Position numbers and translations under genes: made by a program
Shown here: positions 25,366 through 33,879 of the stretch, in pieces
How positions within the stretch are numbered: position 1 is the stretch's first letter
How the letters are laid out: every line of letters starts with the position of its first letter
Notes under the pieces: model-generated
Database searches by the model: none
What the model saw: the letters and a program-made list of their open reading frames with translations, nothing else
Told to the model about the DNA's origin: nothing
Source: Faecalibacterium sp. UBA1360
GTDB lineage: Bacteria; Bacillota; Clostridia; Oscillospirales; Ruminococcaceae
Assembly (NCBI GenBank): GCA_002306375.1
Contig: DBRU01000023.1
Location: 1 to 38,964, forward strand
Length of the DNA stretch: 38,964 bases
Direction of reading: 5' to 3'

Positions 25366-26199
25366 ATGGCTTTGATGCAGATCCAACTGATGTCCCGCAG
25401 CCTCATGCGCACGGTGCCTGTGACCGTGGTGCTGCCCGCCGACAAGGTGACCGATTTTGACGCCCCCTTGCCGCCCGAGACCCCCTTCCCCACGCTGTAC
25501 CTGCTCCACGGCATCCTGGGCAGCAGCCTGGACTGGCTGTCCGGCACCCGCATCGAGCGCTTTGCCACCGAGCGGGACCTGTGCGTGGTCATGCCCGCGG
25601 GGGACAATTCCTTTTATGTGGACCGCCCCGGGGCCAACCAGAACTACGGCGAATTCGTGGGCCGGGAACTGGTGGAACTGACCCGACGCATGCTGCCCTT
25701 GTCCCGCCGGCGGCAGGACACCTTCATCGGCGGGCTGTCCATGGGCGGGTACGGCGCGCTGCGCAACGGCCTGAAATACCACGAAACCTTCGGGGCCGTC
25801 ATCGCCCTGTCCGCCGGGCTGCACACCGGGGCCATGGCCTCCTGGGACGATTCCTCGCCGGTGTTCATGCGCCGCCGCTCCTTTGCCGAAGGCTGCTTCG
25901 GCGATCTGGACGCCTTGACCCGCACAGACATGCACCTGCCCTATCTGCTCAAACAGCTCGCCGCCCGGGGGTGTGAATTGCCCGCCGTGTACATGGCCTG
26001 CGGCGACAGCGACGAGCTTTTGCCCCACAACCTGGCCTTTGCCGGCGAGCTGCGCCGCCGCGGCGCCGACCTGACCTGGGTGCAGGGCCCCGGCGGCCAC
26101 GACTGGGACTTCTGGGACGCCTACATCCGCAAAGCCCTGGACTGGCTGCCCCTGACCCGGGGCGGCGCCGGCATCAACAGCGGCCACATCAGGGCCTGA
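25366..26199 (+). CDS. Serine esterase (esterase D/tributyrin esterase type)
   Basis: 277 residues with an alpha/beta hydrolase fold of PF00756 type and no signal peptide. LYLLHGILGSSLDW contains the oxyanion-hole region; Ser125 in GLSMGGYGA is the nucleophile, Asp216 in CGDSDELL the acid, and His245 in GGHDWDFW completes the triad. Relatives remove acetyl, feruloyl or other acyl groups from sugars, or hydrolyse short-chain esters. The AAAGGAGAA ribosome binding site is 5 nt before ATG 25366, and the gene follows the unknown 785-residue gene by 32 nt, so the two form an operon with the AraC gene. In this setting deacylation of an imported glycoside is the likely role. S-formylglutathione hydrolase is a less likely alternative. 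Confidence 0.88.
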   Translation: MALMQIQLMSRSLMRTVPVTVVLPADKVTDFDAPLPPETPFPTLYLLHGILGSSLDWLSGTRIERFATERDLCVVMPAGDNSFYVDRPGANQNYGEFVGRELVELTRRMLPLSRRRQDTFIGGLSMGGYGALRNGLKYHETFGAVIALSAGLHTGAMASWDDSSPVFMRRRSFAEGCFGDLDALTRTDMHLPYLLKQLAARGCELPAVYMACGDSDELLPHNLAFAGELRRRGADLTWVQGPGGHDWDFWDAYIRKALDWLPLTRGGAGINSGHIRA

Positions 26200-26230
26200 A
26201 TCTTACGGCCGCGCACCGCTGTGCAAAACA

Positions 26231-26270
26231 GCCCGCCCCGGGACCTGTACGGGTCCCGGGGCGGGCGTTT
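26231..26270. terminator. Terminator between esterase gene and LysR remnant
   Basis: GCCCGCCCCGGGACC (26231-26245) pairs perfectly with 26252-26266, followed by GTTTGG on the plus strand and by CTGTTTTGC on the minus strand. It serves both convergent genes. Confidence 0.85.
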
Positions 26271-26279
26271 GGTCGTCTG

Positions 26280-27177
26280 TCAGGCGTATTCCCGGGCGAT
26301 GCGGATGAAGGCCCGGGCGTAGGCGGGCAGGTACGCCCCCTTGCGGTAGGCGATGGTCAGCTGGCTGAACGCCCCCTTTTCCCCCACCGAGAAGCAGGGC
26401 GGGGGCTGCTGGGGGTACAGCGCCTGCACATACCGCTGGGGCAGAAAGCAGGCCCCCAGCCCCTGTTGGCACAGGGCCGCGCACACCTGGGTGTTGCGGG
26501 TGCGGAAGGGCACCGGCGGCCGGATGCCGTAAAAGTCGAACAGGTCCTGGGCGATGCGCCCGGTGGTCTGTTCGGGGTAGTGCAGCACAAAGGGCTCCCG
26601 GGCCAGCAGCCGCAGGTCCATCCAGGGGTAGTTGAAGCCGGGGCGCGCCTCGCCCCGCCGGGCCAGGGGGTGGTCGGGGGGCAGCACCAGCAGCACTTCC
26701 TCCCGCAGCAGGTCCTCGTAGGTCAGGTGGGGGTGGGGGTGACCTTCATTGAACACCGCAAAGTCCAGCCGGTCGTCCAGCATGAACGGCGCAGCTCTCC
26801 TCCCACAGGTTGACCTGGACGCCCGGGTACCGGGCATGGAACACCGGCAGCACCCGGGGCACCAGGCAGGAGCTGCGCATCAGGGGGAAGGCGATGTTCA
26901 ATTCCCCCTGGCGGCAGGCGTTCAGGTCCTGCAATTCCTTCTGCCAGTCCCGGTCCAGCTCCAGCATGCGCCGGGCGTATTCCAGGTAGCGGCGGCCCAG
27001 GTCGGTGGGCACGTACCGGTTGCCCACGCGGCTGAACAGCTTGCCGTTCATCTCCCGTTCCAGCTTTTGCAGGTACTTGCTCAGCGTGGGCTGGGACAGG
27101 TACAGCTCCTGGGCGGCCTCAGTCAGGTTCTGGTGCCGGGCGATGCACAAAATGTAATTCAGTTCCTGGACGTTCAT
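26280..27177 (-). pseudogene. LysR-family regulator, frameshifted
   Basis: Two adjoining frames together make one LysR regulator of about 298 residues. The N-terminal frame (27177 down to about 26795) has the winged helix-turn-helix, with YILCIARHQNLTEAAQELYL and QPTLSKYLQKLE, and runs through VLPVFHARYPGVQVNLWEES. The C-terminal frame resumes at MLDDRLDFAVFNEG (from about 26784) and continues through the effector domain to AFIRIAREYA with its stop at 26280. Between them only about 10 bases remain where relatives have about seven residues, so a small deletion that is not a multiple of three is likely. The first frame would end soon after in unrelated sequence. The ATG at 27177 has GGAGG 7 nt upstream. 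It is divergent from the purine permease and was presumably its regulator. A sequencing or assembly error cannot be excluded. Confidence 0.8.
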
Positions 27178-27226
27178 CTCCCTGCCTCCCATGCACGGCG
27201 GCTATACCTGCCATGAAAAACTGCCA

Positions 27227-27256
27227 TTGGACTTGGGCTTTTTTCCATCATACAAT
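27227..27256 (+). promoter_or_regulatory. Promoter of the purine permease-adenine deaminase operon
   Basis: TTGGAC (27227-27232), 18-bp spacer, TACAAT (27251-27256). The short leader (about 45 nt) leaves no room for a purine riboswitch. A direct repeat TGCCAT lies just upstream of and within this promoter (27210-27228). Confidence 0.65.
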
Positions 27257-27308
27257 AAAAAACAGCGGGAATCAATCTTGCGAGCCCAACAACAAAGGAG
27301 TAGGAATC

Positions 27309-28613
27309 ATGAAGGATCTGCTGGAAAAACAATTTCATCTGTCGGACTATCACACCGACATCAAAACCGAGCTGCTGGCCGGCATCACCACCTTTGTCAC
27401 CATGGCCTACGTGCTGGCCACGATCCCCGGCATGATGGCGGGCGCCGGGTTCGACAAGCACGTGACCCTGACCGTCATGGTGCTGCTGATCATCCTGACC
27501 AGCTGCGCCATGGCCCTGTACACCAACCGTCCCTTCGCCCTGGCCCCGGGCCTTGGCAGCGTGGGCATCGTGGCGTCCATGGTCTCCAACGAGGGCATCT
27601 CCGCCCCCATCACCGCCGGCGTCATCTTCTGGAGCGGCGTGCTCTTCATCGCCATCTCTTTCCTGGGCCTGCGGGAAGCCGTGGTTCGGGTCATCCCCGT
27701 CAGCCTCAAGCACGCGGTCACGGCGGGCATCGGCCTGTTCATCGCCCTGCTGGGGGCCAAGGGCTGCGGCCTGATCGTGGCCAACGAGAGCAAGGGCAAC
27801 CTGGCCTTCGGCGACCTGACCTCGGCCGAGGTCATCGTCTGCGTCATCGGCTTCCTGATCCTTCTGGTCATGAAGGCGCGCAACGTCCCCGGCGGCATGA
27901 TCCTGACGATTTTGGCCACCACCCTGGTGGGCATCCCCTTCGGCGTCACCCAGCTGCCCGAAAGCATCGTCTCCCTGCCTGCCGACATCAGCGGCCAGTT
28001 CCTCAACGTGGACTTCCTGGGCGCGCTGAACTTTGCCTACATCCCCTTCCTCATCGCGCTGTTCGTGCCTGACTTTTTTTCCACCTTCGGCACCGTGCTG
28101 GGCGTGGGGGCCAAGGCCGGCTACCTGGACAAGGACGGCAACCTGCCCGGCATCGACCGCTGCTTCCAGGTGGACGCCATCGCCACCAGCTTCGGCGCGC
28201 TGTTCGGCATGCCCAGCATGACCACCTACCTGGAATCCTCCGCCGGCGTGGAGGCCGGCGGCAAGACCGGCCTGACCGTCATCTTCACCAGCCTGTGCTT
28301 TGCCTTGTCCCTGTTCTTCGCGCCCCTGGCCCTGATCATCCCCACGGCGGCCACCGCGCCGGTGCTCATCTACATCGGCATCAACATGCTCAGCGGCATG
28401 CGCAACATCGACTACACCGACATCACCGAGTATATCCCCGCCTTTATCTGCGTCACCTTCACGATCTTTGCCAACAACATCGCCAACGGCATCTGCACGG
28501 CCCTGCCCGCCTACCTGATCATGAAGATCGCCGCCGGCAAGGTGCGCAAGGTCTCGCCCGTGATGTACGTGCTGGTGGCCGTCTGCCTGCTGTACTTCTA
28601 CACCCTGGTCTGA
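27309..28613 (+). CDS. NCS2-family purine permease (guanine/hypoxanthine/adenine)
   Basis: 434 residues, an AzgA/PbuG-type member of the nucleobase transporters with about 12-14 membrane segments. Family marks are the early LLAGITTFVTMAYVLATIPG, then ALAPGLGSVGI, GLREAVVRVIPVSLKHAVTA and the GAKAGYLDKDGNLPGIDRC loop with FGMPSMTTYLESSAGVEAGG. The ATG at 27309 is preceded by AAAGGAG at 8 nt; a longer in-frame reading starts upstream of the promoter and is rejected. The adenine deaminase gene begins 16 nt after the stop, so import and first use of the base are coexpressed. The substrate is probably adenine, given that partner, but hypoxanthine or guanine are also carried by relatives. Confidence 0.93.
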   Translation: MKDLLEKQFHLSDYHTDIKTELLAGITTFVTMAYVLATIPGMMAGAGFDKHVTLTVMVLLIILTSCAMALYTNRPFALAPGLGSVGIVASMVSNEGISAPITAGVIFWSGVLFIAISFLGLREAVVRVIPVSLKHAVTAGIGLFIALLGAKGCGLIVANESKGNLAFGDLTSAEVIVCVIGFLILLVMKARNVPGGMILTILATTLVGIPFGVTQLPESIVSLPADISGQFLNVDFLGALNFAYIPFLIALFVPDFFSTFGTVLGVGAKAGYLDKDGNLPGIDRCFQVDAIATSFGALFGMPSMTTYLESSAGVEAGGKTGLTVIFTSLCFALSLFFAPLALIIPTAATAPVLIYIGINMLSGMRNIDYTDITEYIPAFICVTFTIFANNIANGICTALPAYLIMKIAAGKVRKVSPVMYVLVAVCLLYFYTLV

Positions 28614-28629
28614 CCGGGAAAGGACTGCC

Positions 28630-30369
28630 ATGGAATCCATCGAACAAGTGTCTTTGCTGATCCGGGGCGCCCGGGTCTATAACAGCTACTTAAAGCGCTT
28701 TGTGCCCGGGGACGTGTACGTCAAGGGGGACAAGTTCTACTACATCCACCACGACGGCGACCCGGGCCTTGCGGCCCGCACCGTGGTGGACGCCCGGGGC
28801 CTGTACATGATCCCGGGGCTGGTGGACGTGCACATGCACATCGAAAGCTCCATGATGACGCCGGGGCCCTTTGGGCGGTTCCTGGCGGGGTGCGGCGTGA
28901 CCACCATCGTCTCCGAACCCCACGAGATGGCCAACGTCAAGGGCATCCGGGGCATTCTGGAAATGATCCAGGCGGGGGAAGGCTCCCCCATCGACATCTA
29001 TTACGGCATCCCAAGCAGCGTGCCCTCCACCAACCCGGGGCTGGAGACCACGGGCGGCATCATCGACTGCGCGGCCATGGAGCACCTGCTGGAGGAAAAG
29101 GACGTGGTCTGCGTGGGCGAGATCATGAACTACCGCCAGATCATCGCCCCCAACGACCTGGAGATCACCCGTTTTCTGGACTATTTGCGCCGGGAACGGC
29201 CGGGCTATGTGATCGAGGGGCACTGCCCTTCGCTGGTGGGGCTGGACCTGGCCAGATTTTTGTACCTGGGCATCGACGGCGACCACACCGAGCACAGCCT
29301 GGAGGAGGTGCGCCAGCGCCTGGAAAACGGCATGTTCCTGGAGATCCAGGACAAGATGCTCAAGCCCGAGGTGCTGGACTACATCCGCCGCAACGATCTG
29401 TATGAGTACTGCGCCTTTGTCACCGACGACACCATGGCCGACACCCTCTGGCAGGAGGGCCAGCTGAACCGGGTGGTGGAAAAGGCCATGGAGGCCGGCA
29501 TCCCGCCCGAAAAGGCGCTGTACTGCGCCACCTACACCCCCAGCCGGCGCATGCACCTGTACGACCGGGGCGCCATCGCCCCGGGGCGGCGGGCGGACTT
29601 TTTCCTTGTGGAGGACCCCACCCGCCTGCGCCCGGTGGCCGTGTACAAAAACGGGGCCGAGATCTACCGCCGGGACGCCGCCCCCGCCCCCTTTGCCCCC
29701 GACGCCTTCCCCGAGGATTTCTACCGCAGCGTGCAGCCCCCGCCCCTGACGCCCGACCTGTTCGCCATGCCGGTGTCCCGCTTTGTGCAGGGCCCCGCGC
29801 CCGGGCAGGTCACGGTGCGGGCCATCGAGGTGCTGCCCGACCGCACCCAGACCCGGGAAACGCTGGTCACCATGCCCGTGCGGGACGGGATGATCCAGTG
29901 GAAGGAGAGCGGCTGTCTTCTGGCCGTGGTGCTGGAACGCCACGGCAAAAACGGCAGCGTGGGCTACGGCTTTTTGACCGGGGCCTGCCACCGCCAAGGC
30001 ACCGCCGCCACCACCTACTTCCACGACCACCACAATTTGTTCGTGGCCGGCGACGACGAAGCCGACATGCTGCTGGCGGCCCGGCGCATCCGGCAGATGC
30101 AGGGCGGGTTCCTGACCGTGCAAGACGGTCAGGTGCTGGCCGAACTGCCGCTGCCCATCTGCGGCATTCTGTCCGACGCCCCCGTGGAGCAGGTGGGCCG
30201 CAGCCTGTGCGCCATCCGCGCCAGCTTGACCCAGCTTGGCTACCGCCACCCCAACCCCATCATGTCCCTGGGCACCCTGGGCCTGCCCGTGAGCCCGGCG
30301 CTCAAGCTCACCGACCGGGGACTTGTGGATGTGAAGCAGGGGGCGCTGGCGCCTTTGGTGGTGCGCTGA
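28630..30369 (+). CDS. ade: Adenine deaminase
   Basis: 579 residues, matching bacterial adenine deaminases of the amidohydrolase superfamily that convert adenine to hypoxanthine and ammonia in the cytoplasm. The metal site includes VDVHMHIESSM with His68 and His70; further ligands lie in EGHCPSLVG and FVTDDT. CVGEIMNYRQII, with the metal-bridging glutamate, is characteristic. The C-terminal third is the Ade-specific domain (TTYFHDHHNLFVAG, NPIMSLGTLGLPVSPALKLTD). GGAAAGGA stands 5 nt before ATG 28630. It is the second gene of the purine operon and ends before a terminator. No defects are seen. Confidence 0.96.
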   Translation: MESIEQVSLLIRGARVYNSYLKRFVPGDVYVKGDKFYYIHHDGDPGLAARTVVDARGLYMIPGLVDVHMHIESSMMTPGPFGRFLAGCGVTTIVSEPHEMANVKGIRGILEMIQAGEGSPIDIYYGIPSSVPSTNPGLETTGGIIDCAAMEHLLEEKDVVCVGEIMNYRQIIAPNDLEITRFLDYLRRERPGYVIEGHCPSLVGLDLARFLYLGIDGDHTEHSLEEVRQRLENGMFLEIQDKMLKPEVLDYIRRNDLYEYCAFVTDDTMADTLWQEGQLNRVVEKAMEAGIPPEKALYCATYTPSRRMHLYDRGAIAPGRRADFFLVEDPTRLRPVAVYKNGAEIYRRDAAPAPFAPDAFPEDFYRSVQPPPLTPDLFAMPVSRFVQGPAPGQVTVRAIEVLPDRTQTRETLVTMPVRDGMIQWKESGCLLAVVLERHGKNGSVGYGFLTGACHRQGTAATTYFHDHHNLFVAGDDEADMLLAARRIRQMQGGFLTVQDGQVLAELPLPICGILSDAPVEQVGRSLCAIRASLTQLGYRHPNPIMSLGTLGLPVSPALKLTDRGLVDVKQGALAPLVVR

Positions 30370-30445
30370 CGCCGGCCGCCGGGGGACCCCTTCAGTTTCC
30401 CGAAGCGCCTTGTTCCTATGTACGGGATTCTTTTCGCGTAAAGCG

Positions 30446-30492
30446 ATCCCCCCGATGCAGTCGCAGGTTTCTGCACCGGGGGGATTTCTTAT
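30446..30492 (+). terminator. Rho-independent terminator after ade
   Basis: ATCCCCCCGATGCAG (30446-30460) pairs with CTGCACCGGGGGGAT (30471-30485), one mismatch, followed by TTCTTATT. It also marks the left edge of the less GC-rich stretch that follows. Confidence 0.85.
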
Positions 30493-30566
30493 TATCCTTA
30501 TCCGTTTTTATTTGTCGGGGCTGCTCTGCGGTTCCGGCTGTGCCGCGCGCCTTCTTTGTGCGCAGA

Positions 30567-31898
30567 TCAGCGTTGCAGCGGGGGCCAGTAGTCTTTGTTG
30601 GCCTCGATCATATCGTCCAGGATCGCCTTGGCCACGGTTGCCGAAGGAATCGTGCGGTTCATGGTAAAAGCCTGCAACGCTTTGGCGTAGGAATGTTCTA
30701 TGGCTGCTTCCACCAACAGCCCTTCACAGGCGTCCTGCTGCTCGATCAAGCCCTTGTAGAAGCGAGGGATCGGACCCACACGGATGGGCTCGGGACCGCG
30801 ACTGGTGATGTAAGCGGGGATCTCCACCATGGCGTCATCGGGCAGATTTTCCACAGCGCCGTTGTTGCGCACGATGACCAGTTGGCGGCTGCGCTCATCA
30901 AAGGCCAGGGAACACATGACCTCCACGATAAACAAGCCGTGTACGCCCACATAGAACTGGCTCATATCCACAGCCTCGCCGTTTTTCAACTTTTCGGCTG
31001 CGGCAAAGACCCGCTTTTCCCTGCCGTTGATGACCTGCTGGCCGCGGGTGTTGTGGATGTCGGTATACTGTACCACCGAGTCCCCCAGCAGATAATACTG
31101 CCAGTAGGTGTTGGGCAGATAGTCGGGGAAAAGATTGGCGATGGTCTTGGCATTTTCAAAGGTGTGGCGCCAGTCGGGGTCCTGTACCAGAAGATCCTGG
31201 TAGCTCTTTTGGGTCACATAGCCGTATTGCCGCACATGGGCTTTCAGCTGCTCGGTCACGTCTTCGCCGCGGCGGCGCACCTTGGTAAACCAGCCGTAGT
31301 GATTCAGGCCGAAGTAATCCACCTCCAGGTCCTGCAATTCGCAGTCCAGGATCTCGGCCATGCGCGCCTCGATCTCCACGGGCATGTCGCAGATGTTCAA
31401 GATGCGTGCCCGGGGACGCAGGGCATAGACCGCTTTGGCAACGATGGCGGCCGGATTGGAGTAGTTGACGATCCAGTAATCGGCTGCGGCATAGGCTTCG
31501 CAATAGTCGACCAGTTGGACCATCGGGGCAATCGTGCGCATGCCGTAGGCCATGCCGCCGGCGCCACAGGTCTCCTGTCCCACGCAGCCGTGTTTCAGCG
31601 CGATCTGTTCATCCTGCACGCGCATGGGCAGGCCGCCCACACGCATCTGCGCCATGATGAAATCCGCGCCGGCAAAGGCCTCTTGCGGGTCGGTGCTGAC
31701 CTTCAGGGGCAGGCCGGGGGCGTTTTCCCGGATGACCTGCGCCACCAGCCGGGCCACGGCGTCCTGTCGGGGCGCGTCGATGTCGTAGAGCCACAATTCC
31801 CGGATTTTCAGCCGCCTGGCATCCAACAGGTTCTTCACGATGCCCGCGGTGTAGGTGCTGCCGCCGCCGCAGATCACGATTTTGAAATTCTTATCCAT
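30567..31898 (-). CDS. GH4 6-phospho-alpha-glucosidase
   Basis: 443 residues. GH4 enzymes need NAD+ and a divalent metal and cleave by an oxidation-elimination route. The N-terminal Rossmann motif is IVICGGGSTYTAGIVKNLL. The metal-site cysteine is Cys170 in NICDMPVE and the histidine His200 in FGLNHYGWF. The CDMP form marks 6-phospho-alpha-glucosidases (GlvA/MalH type) as opposed to 6-phospho-beta-glucosidases and alpha-galactosidases of the family. Substrates are alpha-linked disaccharide phosphates such as maltose-6'-phosphate or sucrose isomer phosphates. The ATG at 31898 has GGAGGA 7 nt upstream; an in-frame ATG seven codons earlier would put that site inside the coding sequence. It is the last gene of the Gfo/Idh - EIICB - small membrane protein operon, and its PTS partner fits. 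Codon use is less C/G-ending than in flanking regions. Confidence 0.94.
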   Translation of the reverse strand: MDKNFKIVICGGGSTYTAGIVKNLLDARRLKIRELWLYDIDAPRQDAVARLVAQVIRENAPGLPLKVSTDPQEAFAGADFIMAQMRVGGLPMRVQDEQIALKHGCVGQETCGAGGMAYGMRTIAPMVQLVDYCEAYAAADYWIVNYSNPAAIVAKAVYALRPRARILNICDMPVEIEARMAEILDCELQDLEVDYFGLNHYGWFTKVRRRGEDVTEQLKAHVRQYGYVTQKSYQDLLVQDPDWRHTFENAKTIANLFPDYLPNTYWQYYLLGDSVVQYTDIHNTRGQQVINGREKRVFAAAEKLKNGEAVDMSQFYVGVHGLFIVEVMCSLAFDERSRQLVIVRNNGAVENLPDDAMVEIPAYITSRGPEPIRVGPIPRFYKGLIEQQDACEGLLVEAAIEHSYAKALQAFTMNRTIPSATVAKAILDDMIEANKDYWPPLQR

Positions 31899-31941
31899 AA
31901 TACAGTCCTCCATTCGCAAAGGATCTCATACACGCTTGCTG

Positions 31942-32214
31942 TCAGACGGCGCCTGCCAGCCGTACTGCGATCTGCGCCAGATACAACAGCAGATTCAGTG
32001 CGGCGCCGGTCAATGCCACGGTGCCCAAGTCACGGAACCGTTTCATCAGACGTGCGCCAAACCATACGATGGCACCACCCAGCGGCCAGAGAAGCCCCAG
32101 CAGAAAGACCAGTGACGATACTGCCAGCTGACCGGGGGTTTTCTGTTCCCAGCAGGCGAAAAAGCGGCCGGTCCACTGCCGAAACTTTTGCCGCAGCGCT
32201 TGTCGCCTTTCCAT
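31942..32214 (-). CDS. Small two-helix membrane protein of unknown function
   Basis: About 90 residues. The N-terminal 30 are basic and aromatic (ERRQALRQKFRQW); two hydrophobic segments follow (about 38-62, SSLVFLLGLLWPLGGAIVW, and 70-90, ALTGAALNLLLYLAQIAV). The start at ATG 32214 is probable, because it lies 8 nt past the EIICB stop, although no strong ribosome binding site is visible; translational coupling would explain that. The GH4 gene follows after 43 nt. I do not recognise the family. Its place inside an alpha-glucoside PTS operon suggests a role with the permease, but this is only context. Confidence 0.7.
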   Translation of the reverse strand: MERRQALRQKFRQWTGRFFACWEQKTPGQLAVSSLVFLLGLLWPLGGAIVWFGARLMKRFRDLGTVALTGAALNLLLYLAQIAVRLAGAV

Positions 32215-32221
32215 GGCAGGG

Positions 32222-33769
32222 TCACTCACTGCACTGCAGGTAGGGATGCACCGCATCGTAGACATCCTGCACCTTCAGGCCGATGACCAGCTGGACTTCC
32301 TGTCCGTTTTTGACCAGGCCCTTGCTGGACACTTTTTTCAAGATGGTCTCATCCACCAGATCGATGTCGCGGACCTGGGCGCGCAGCCGGGTCATGCAAC
32401 AGCCAAAATCCAGAATATTGTCGCGGCCGCCCAGACCGGCAATGACCTGCTCGGCCAGTTCGGCGTCGCCTTTGGGCTGGTTGGGGGCGACATCGCCGGA
32501 TTCATCGCCCCAGTCGGCGGCGCGGCCCGGCGTCTTGAAGTCAAAGCGACGGATGAGCAGGGTAAACACCAAAAAGGTGATCGCCACAAACACCACGCCT
32601 ACGGCCAGATACACAGGGAACCGGGTCACGCTGGCCGGCAAAGAAAGATTGATGGTGAACAGCTCGATAAAGCCGTAGATGTTGTATGTACGCACCCCCA
32701 GCAGATAGAGCGTCATTTCGGACAGACCGGTCACCAGGCCTTTGGCGATCCACAGTACCGGCGAAGAGAACAGGATGATAAAGTCCAGCGCCTCGGTAAT
32801 GCCGGCCAGCGAGGCCGTAATGTAAATGGGGACCAGCATAGCGGTCACGGCTTTGCGGTTTTCCTTGCGGGAACAGAAGATCATGGCCAGCACGGCGCCC
32901 AGCGTGCAGAATTCTTTGGCAAAGCCGAAAGAGGCGAACCGAACGCTGGAGTCCAGCTCCTGCAGGGTGCCGTTGGCAACGAGCGGCATCTCGGCATAGA
33001 AAATGTTGGAGGCGCCATAATAAGTGGTGCCGTCGATCAGCGCCGTGCCGCCGATGGCGGTGTAGTTGAAGGGCATCCACATAAAGTGATGCAGGCCGGT
33101 GGGGATCAGCGCCCGGTTCAGGAACCCGAAAATGAACACGCCCAATCCGCCGGAGGTATTGATGAAATTGGACGCGCTGTTGATGAAATCAGCCACAGGC
33201 GGCCAGACGATGGTGGCCAGGATGGAAAACACGATCATTACCGGGATCATTACGATCAGCGCCAGGCGGGGACCGCCGTAAATGCGCAGGACCTCCGGCA
33301 CTTTGATATCGATGACCGCATTGTAAACGAAAGCAGCCAGGCAGCCGATGATCAGACCGCCGAACACGTTCAGATCCGTGACCTGGACCCCCAGCATGGT
33401 GGCCTGTCCGGTGGCGAACAGGCCCATGCCGGCCGCGCCGTCTTCTACCAGCTGGTTGGTCAGGGACAGATAGGTATTGTTGCTGTACAGAAACATGAGA
33501 TAGGAGATCAGACCGAAGACGGCGGCGTTGGCTTTCTGCTTTTTGGCAAACCCGGCGGTCAGGCCCACACACAGGACCAGAGCCAGATTGCCGATGATGG
33601 CGCTGTTGGTCATGGCGTTCAGCATGGTGCCCAGATCAGCCACGATGCCGCTGCCCAAAGACAAAACGATGCTGACAGCCAGCACAATGCCCACCACGGC
33701 AAGGTACAGGATGGGATCCACGATCACATGGCCGAATTCCTGAACCGCAGTTTTCAACTTCTTATTCAT
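32222..33769 (-). CDS. PTS alpha-glucoside permease, EIICB fusion
   Basis: 515 residues with EIIC first (about 1-410) and EIIB last (about 430-515), the order of MalP/GlvC-type permeases. EIIC has around ten membrane segments, with family stretches such as FLNRALIPTGLHHFMWMPFN and TLGAVLAMIF. The phosphocysteine is Cys458 in FGCCMTRLRAQ, and the EIIB ends with VQLVIGLKVQDVYDAV. It imports maltose-like or other alpha-glucosides and phosphorylates them; the GH4 enzyme downstream then cleaves them. No EIIA is fused or adjacent, so a shared glucose-type EIIA must donate phosphate. The ATG at 33769 has AAGGAG about 11 nt upstream, a somewhat long spacing. The 110-nt gap upstream holds the palindrome GGGAGCTCCC and a second AAAGGAGG with no good start codon after it. 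Confidence 0.93.
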   Translation of the reverse strand: MNKKLKTAVQEFGHVIVDPILYLAVVGIVLAVSIVLSLGSGIVADLGTMLNAMTNSAIIGNLALVLCVGLTAGFAKKQKANAAVFGLISYLMFLYSNNTYLSLTNQLVEDGAAGMGLFATGQATMLGVQVTDLNVFGGLIIGCLAAFVYNAVIDIKVPEVLRIYGGPRLALIVMIPVMIVFSILATIVWPPVADFINSASNFINTSGGLGVFIFGFLNRALIPTGLHHFMWMPFNYTAIGGTALIDGTTYYGASNIFYAEMPLVANGTLQELDSSVRFASFGFAKEFCTLGAVLAMIFCSRKENRKAVTAMLVPIYITASLAGITEALDFIILFSSPVLWIAKGLVTGLSEMTLYLLGVRTYNIYGFIELFTINLSLPASVTRFPVYLAVGVVFVAITFLVFTLLIRRFDFKTPGRAADWGDESGDVAPNQPKGDAELAEQVIAGLGGRDNILDFGCCMTRLRAQVRDIDLVDETILKKVSSKGLVKNGQEVQLVIGLKVQDVYDAVHPYLQCSE

Positions 33770-33879
33770 AGGAACATTGACTCCTTCCTTACGATTGTTG
33801 CGAAGTGACGGAATGTTGGCGGTTATCCCTCCTTTTTCGGTTGTTGGGAGCTCCCGATGCGATAATGAAGCGAGGGGGA

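Noticed and set aside
27257..27308. Purine riboswitch upstream of the purine permease
   Set aside because: Only about 45 nt lie between the predicted start and the ATG, and no three-way-junction consensus is present.
33770..33879. Small leader gene before EIICB, following AAAGGAGGG
   Set aside because: No ATG, GTG or TTG stands at proper spacing; only an ATT codon would fit, which is not enough support.
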